Part shown: piece by piece, positions 4,608-8,177 of the stretch | How positions within the stretch are numbered: the first letter of the stretch is position 1 | Layout: each line of letters opens with the position of its first letter | Assembly: GCA_018714665.1 (NCBI GenBank) | Contig: DVNA01000197.1 | Span: 1-8,177 of the forward strand | DNA from: Candidatus Gallibacteroides avistercoris | GTDB taxonomy: Bacteria; Bacteroidota; Bacteroidia; Bacteroidales; CHK158-818 | Direction of reading: 5' to 3' | Length of the DNA: 8,177 nt | The notes under the pieces: model-generated | The model's database searches: none | What the model was told of the DNA's origin: nothing | What the model saw: the letters and a program-made list of their open reading frames with translations, nothing else | Made by a program: the position numbers and the translations under genes

Positions 4608-7600
4608 TCAAATGGCTTCGTTTGCCAATATCTCTTGCAGGATGGAGACCGCCGTTTCGACGCAGTTTACGCCATCGATTGATATGGATCGTTTTCCTTT
4701 CATTTCTCTCAGTTTGCAGATGCGGGCATGATGTTGCAGATAGAAGAGAATCTTTCCGAATGGTTGTGATTGGAAATAGCCGCTTTTCTCGTCATTGATA
4801 AAATATAGATACATTTTCCCCTGTTTCAACGCGATTTTTTCCAATCCTAACTGCTTGCCCAATCGTCGTAACGTTACCACGCGTATCAACTCTTTACCTT
4901 CATGAGGAATGCGACCGAAGCGGTCTTCCAATTGTTCAGTAAATCTTTTTATATCCGTTTCCCTTTCCATTTCATCCAGTTGCTGGTAGAGGGAGATGCG
5001 TTCGGAGTCGTTGGGAATATAGTTGTTCGGGAATAACAGTTCCAAATCCGATTCCACGATGCACTCGGATACATATCCGGGTATATGCTCCTGCTGGTCG
5101 TTTTCGTTTTGATAGAGGTCTCTGAATTCGTCGTTTTTGAGCTCAGTTACGGCTTCGTTTAAGATTTTCTGATAGGTTTCATATCCTAAATCTGCGATGA
5201 ATCCGCTTTGTTCGGCTCCCAACAGATTGCCTGCTCCCCGGATGTCGAGATCTTGCATGGCAATGTGTATACCGCTTCCCAATTCTGAAAAACTCTCGAT
5301 GGCTTGTAACCTCCGTCGAGCCTCGACAGTCAGTGTTCGCAAAGGAGGTACCAGCAGGTAACAGAACGCCTTTTTGTTGCTTCTACCTACACGTCCGCGC
5401 AGTTGGTGCAGTTCGCTCAATCCGAAATTCTGTGCGTTGTTGATAATAATGGTATTGGTGTTGGGTATGTCGATTCCCGATTCGATGATGGTAGTGGCTA
5501 CCAGCACGTCGTAATCGTAGTTGGTGAAATCCAGGATTACCTGTTCCAATTTTTCGGATTCCATTTGGCCGTGTCCGATACAGATACGGGCATCCGGCAC
5601 CAGTCGATGCACGGTATCGGCCAGTTCGTTCAGTTGCTGGATACGGTTATTGACAATAAATACCTGACCATTCCGGCTCATCTCGAAGTTAACGGCTTCG
5701 CGGATAATATCTTCGTTGAACCCGTGTACTTCGGTTTGTATGGGATAACGGTTGGGAGGAGGGGTGGTTATGACCGATAGGTCGCGAGCTCCCATAAGCG
5801 AGAATTGCAGCGTCCGGGGGATGGGAGTTGCCGACATGGTGAGTGTATCCACGTTTACTTTCAGCTGTTTAAGTTTCTCTTTTACCGATACACCGAATTT
5901 CTGTTCTTCGTCTATGATGAGCAGCCCTAAATCTTTAAACCTGACATCTTTCCCGATAAGGCGGTGCGTGCCGATGATAATATCGGGTTTCCCCTCTGGC
6001 AACTGTTTCAGGATTGTTTTAACGTCCGATGCTTTACGGGCGCGACTCAAATATCCGATGGTTACGGGAAAATCTTTTAACCGGTCGCAGAACGTTTTAT
6101 AGTGTTGAAAAGCCAATACGGTTGTTGGGACCAATATGGCCACCTGTTTGTTGTCGGTTACCGCCTTGAAGGCTGCCCGTATGGCGATTTCCGTTTTGCC
6201 GAAACCGACATCTCCGCAAATGAGCCTGTCCATGGGTTGTTCGCTTTCCATGTCATGTTTGACCTCTTGCGTCGATTTCAACTGGTCGGGCGTATCTTCG
6301 TAAACGAACGAGGCCTCCAATTCCTGTTGCAGGTACGAATCGGGAGAGTAGGCAAATCCTTTTTCCTGTTTACGTTTGGCATATAGTAAGATGAGGTCTC
6401 GGGCAATGTCTTTTATTTTGCTTTTGGTCTTCTCTTTCATCCGCTCCCAGGCTCCGGAGCCCAATTTGTTGATGCGTGGAGCTTCGCCCTCTTTGGCGCG
6501 GTATTTGGATAGTTTGTGCAGGGCATGTATACTTACGAACAGGATGTCGTCGTTCAGAAAGACGAGTTTGACTACCTCTTGCATTTTCCCGTTTATTTCG
6601 GTTCTTACCAATCCTGCGAATTTCCCGATACCGTGGTCGATGTGTACGATGTAATCTCCTATTTCAAATTGTTTCAGTTCTTTCAGTGAAAGGGCCAATT
6701 TACCTGAACGGGCTTTTTCACTTTTCAGGTTGTATTTGTGAAAACGGTTGAATATCTGATGGTCGGTAAAGAAACAGCATTTCAGGTCGTGATCGGTAAA
6801 TCCTTCGTGCAGGGTTTTATCCACGGGCGTAAATACGATGTTTTCGTTGCGGTCGTCGAAGATGGTTTGGATGCGTTCAATCTGTTTGGGACTGTCGCTA
6901 AGGATATATATCTTGTAGCCGTCGTCTGCATATTTATGAATCGTTTCGCTGACCAGGTCGAAATTCTTGTGGAAAATAGGTTGGGCAGAGCAATTCATCC
7001 GGATGACCGCCGGTGACGAAGAGGGGCTGTTGACTCCGAAATCGATGCGTCGGAAATTGAAAATCTTTCGTTTGAATAGTTCCGGGTCGATGATTTTTTC
7101 CATGGCTTTTGTATCGCCGTCTTCCGAGATCAGCAACTGGGACGAGATGGTCTCTGAGGCTATCCCGGCAATGCGTTCTACCACCCACGTCAGGTCCCGG
7201 CATCCGAGTATAACGGATGGTTGAATAAAATCCAGCAACGAGATACCCGATACACTCTCTTGCGAAACATCCGGGATGATGCATATCTGGGACAACCGCT
7301 CTTTTGAGAGTTGCGTTTCGATTTCGAACGTACGGATACTATCTATTTCGTCTCCGAAAAAATCGATGCGGTACGGATAGTCGCTTGAAAAGGAGAAAAC
7401 GTCGAGAATACTACCTCTTACAGCGTATTGTCCCGGTTCATACACATAATCTACCCGTTCAAATCCATATTCAAACAATACATCGGCCACAAACGTACTG
7501 CTCACTTTTTCTCCCGTGGAGAGAGACAATGTCTTTTGAGTCAGTAACTGGTTCGATACTACCTTCTCGGCCAGGGCTTCGGGGTATGTAATGACCAGTA

Positions 7601-7955
7601 TGTTGTTATGATACTGGCTTAACCTATTGAGTGTCTCTGTCCGGAGTATTTCGTTCGAGGGGTCTAATTGTCCGTATTTGATTTGTCGCTTGTAGGCCGA
7701 CGGAAAAAAAAGAATCTTTTGATCTCCGTTTATCTGTACCAAATCGTGATACAAATATCCGGCCTCTTCCAGGTCGTTGGCAATAAATATGAACTGATTT
7801 TCTGATTCGAGCAGCGGTGATAAAGCCAGGGCCAAAGACGACCCCTGTAACCCTTGTAAATGAATCGTGTTTACTTGATCGTTTTTTAGTAATTTGAATA
7901 GAGCCGATTGCCGAACAGGGGTATTAAATATATGGGAAAGCTCGGATATAGTCAT
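4608..7955 (-). CDS. mfd: Transcription-repair coupling factor Mfd
   Basis: A DNA translocase that pushes stalled RNA polymerase off damaged template strands and recruits UvrA for nucleotide excision repair. At 1115 residues it is full length (E. coli Mfd is 1148). Domain order: a UvrB-like N-terminal module at about 1-330, with the UvrB-type GQYAVRGSILDVF (175-187) and RIDFFGDEIDSIR (196-208) and a degenerate Walker A near 35-43 that lacks Lys, as is normal in Mfd; the RNA-polymerase interaction domain at about 428-500, opening with IGDYIVHIDHGIGKFAGL; a RecG-like translocase with Walker A GDVGFGKTE (581-589, K587), DEEQ (682-685), SATPIPRT (708-715), TTIIESGID (821-829) and QLRGRVGR (851-858); the TRG motif around RGAGNLLGAEQSGF (906-919); and the C-terminal autoinhibitory D7 domain at about 960-1115. 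The ATG at 7955 begins the conserved N-terminus. All catalytic motifs are intact. The transcript may stop before, or run into, the DMT gene 134 bases downstream. Confidence 0.98.
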   Translation of the reverse strand: MTISELSHIFNTPVRQSALFKLLKNDQVNTIHLQGLQGSSLALALSPLLESENQFIFIANDLEEAGYLYHDLVQINGDQKILFFPSAYKRQIKYGQLDPSNEILRTETLNRLSQYHNNILVITYPEALAEKVVSNQLLTQKTLSLSTGEKVSSTFVADVLFEYGFERVDYVYEPGQYAVRGSILDVFSFSSDYPYRIDFFGDEIDSIRTFEIETQLSKERLSQICIIPDVSQESVSGISLLDFIQPSVILGCRDLTWVVERIAGIASETISSQLLISEDGDTKAMEKIIDPELFKRKIFNFRRIDFGVNSPSSSPAVIRMNCSAQPIFHKNFDLVSETIHKYADDGYKIYILSDSPKQIERIQTIFDDRNENIVFTPVDKTLHEGFTDHDLKCCFFTDHQIFNRFHKYNLKSEKARSGKLALSLKELKQFEIGDYIVHIDHGIGKFAGLVRTEINGKMQEVVKLVFLNDDILFVSIHALHKLSKYRAKEGEAPRINKLGSGAWERMKEKTKSKIKDIARDLILLYAKRKQEKGFAYSPDSYLQQELEASFVYEDTPDQLKSTQEVKHDMESEQPMDRLICGDVGFGKTEIAIRAAFKAVTDNKQVAILVPTTVLAFQHYKTFCDRLKDFPVTIGYLSRARKASDVKTILKQLPEGKPDIIIGTHRLIGKDVRFKDLGLLIIDEEQKFGVSVKEKLKQLKVNVDTLTMSATPIPRTLQFSLMGARDLSVITTPPPNRYPIQTEVHGFNEDIIREAVNFEMSRNGQVFIVNNRIQQLNELADTVHRLVPDARICIGHGQMESEKLEQVILDFTNYDYDVLVATTIIESGIDIPNTNTIIINNAQNFGLSELHQLRGRVGRSNKKAFCYLLVPPLRTLTVEARRRLQAIESFSELGSGIHIAMQDLDIRGAGNLLGAEQSGFIADLGYETYQKILNEAVTELKNDEFRDLYQNENDQQEHIPGYVSECIVESDLELLFPNNYIPNDSERISLYQQLDEMERETDIKRFTEQLEDRFGRIPHEGKELIRVVTLRRLGKQLGLEKIALKQGKMYLYFINDEKSGYFQSQPFGKILFYLQHHARICKLREMKGKRSISIDGVNCVETAVSILQEILANEAI

Positions 7956-7999
7956 TTCTTATTGTCAGATTTATTGCCCTAAGAGGATAAAAACGAACG

Positions 8000-8007
8000 C
8001 AAAAATA
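8000..8007 (-). promoter_or_regulatory. Bacteroidetes-type -7 promoter element of mfd
   Basis: TATTTTTG on the minus strand matches TAnnTTTG. Initiation near 7992-7995 would give a leader of about 40 bases. The nearest TTG upstream is 24 bases away, longer than the usual 19-21, so the -33 element is weak or absent. Confidence 0.6.
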
Positions 8008-8059
8008 CTTTTTTTCGGTAAAAAATGGAATCAATTCGGCTAAATCCTTTAAAATATCG

Positions 8060-8067
8060 TATATTTG
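8060..8067 (+). promoter_or_regulatory. Bacteroidetes-type -7 promoter element of the glycosyltransferase gene
   Basis: TATATTTG matches TAnnTTTG. A TTCG at 8035-8038, 21 bases upstream, is one mismatch from the -33 TTTG. Initiation near 8072-8075 gives a leader of about 16 bases before the ATG at 8090. Together with the mfd element it makes 7956-8089 a compact divergent promoter region. Confidence 0.6.
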
Positions 8068-8089
8068 AAAACAAATTAATCACTTATTT

Positions 8090-8177
8090 ATGTTGATCCG
8101 GGACGAAAACATATCGGAAGTTCAACCTTGTCTGGTCATCATACCGACATACAATGAAAAAGAGAATGTAGAGGACA
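8090..8177 (+). CDS. Family-2 glycosyltransferase, polyprenol-phosphate-mannose synthase type (N-terminal fragment)
   Basis: Only the first 29 codons are inside the window. After about 13 variable residues comes LVIIPTYNEKENVED, the beta-1 strand and nucleotide-sugar-binding start of GT-A family-2 enzymes. The IIPTYNEKEN form is typical of dolichol- or polyprenol-phosphate mannosyltransferases, which transfer mannose from GDP-mannose to a lipid carrier at the membrane. The catalytic DxD and the acceptor region lie outside the window, so the sugar and the acceptor are inferred from this motif only. The ATG at 8090 follows an A/T-rich leader without a Shine-Dalgarno, about 16 bases after the predicted transcription start. 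It is transcribed divergently from mfd. Family-level call good, specificity moderate. Confidence 0.78.
   Translation, partial: MLIRDENISEVQPCLVIIPTYNEKENVED

Noticed and set aside
5403..7591. Several open frames of about 85-125 codons on the plus strand, and one of 116 codons on the minus strand, across mfd.
   Set aside because: All lie inside a complete, well-conserved Mfd reading frame. None shows recognisable motifs.
7827..7853. Degenerate N-terminal Walker A of Mfd (residues 35-43, no Lys) as a possible inactivating defect.
   Set aside because: The UvrB-like N-terminal module of Mfd normally lacks ATPase motifs. The working site is at residues 581-589.
1..8177. Search for a novel defence, mobile or CRISPR-like system.
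   Set aside because: No spaced direct repeats, transposase, integrase, toxin-antitoxin pair or unexplained gene cluster is visible. All substantial frames belong to known housekeeping families.

Overview
The window looks like a chromosomal segment of a Bacteroidota bacterium, most likely of the order Bacteroidales. Three things point there. Start regions mostly lack Shine-Dalgarno sequences. Matches to the Bacteroidetes -7 promoter element TAnnTTTG lie upstream of five transcription units. The thiamine genes have Bacteroidales-like sequence, including a ThiE with GGTANT where other bacteria have a GxSxH motif, and a TenI/ThiE-like paralogue. Species cannot be told from this stretch.

Layout: (1) Positions 1-2127, minus strand, hold the promoter-proximal part of a thiamine operon in the order thiD, thiS, a tenI/thiE-like gene, thiE (cut by the left edge). 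The genes are tightly packed or overlapping. (2) Positions 2128-2484 are a 357-base divergent regulatory region. It holds a TPP riboswitch in front of thiD, a -7 promoter element for each direction, and a perfect 9-bp inverted repeat. (3) Positions 2485-3474, plus strand, encode a secreted M28-family metallopeptidase. (4) Positions 3535-4473, minus strand, encode a ten-helix EamA/DMT-type membrane transporter. (5) Positions 4608-7955, minus strand, encode the complete transcription-repair coupling factor Mfd. (6) Positions 7956-8089 are a short divergent promoter region. From 8090 a family-2 glycosyltransferase (polyprenol-phosphate-mannose synthase type) runs off the right edge.

How the genes work together: ThiD makes the activated pyrimidine (HMP-PP). 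ThiS carries the sulfur for the thiazole. ThiE joins the two halves into thiamine phosphate. The TenI-like protein probably acts on the thiazole branch. The riboswitch lets the end product TPP shut the operon down. The other genes are unrelated single units (protein turnover, small-molecule transport, DNA repair, glycan or lipid precursor synthesis), each with its own candidate promoter or an unresolved one.

I found no mobile element, CRISPR array, tRNA, rRNA or defence system. Gene content is ordinary. The most interesting signal is in RNA: the thiD leader can fold in two mutually exclusive ways, one breaking the TPP aptamer and the other burying the thiD start codon. That gives a concrete, testable translational switch. 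Two annotation points also matter: the M28 and DMT genes each start 45 bases downstream of their longest open frame, because a promoter element lies between the two candidate starts.
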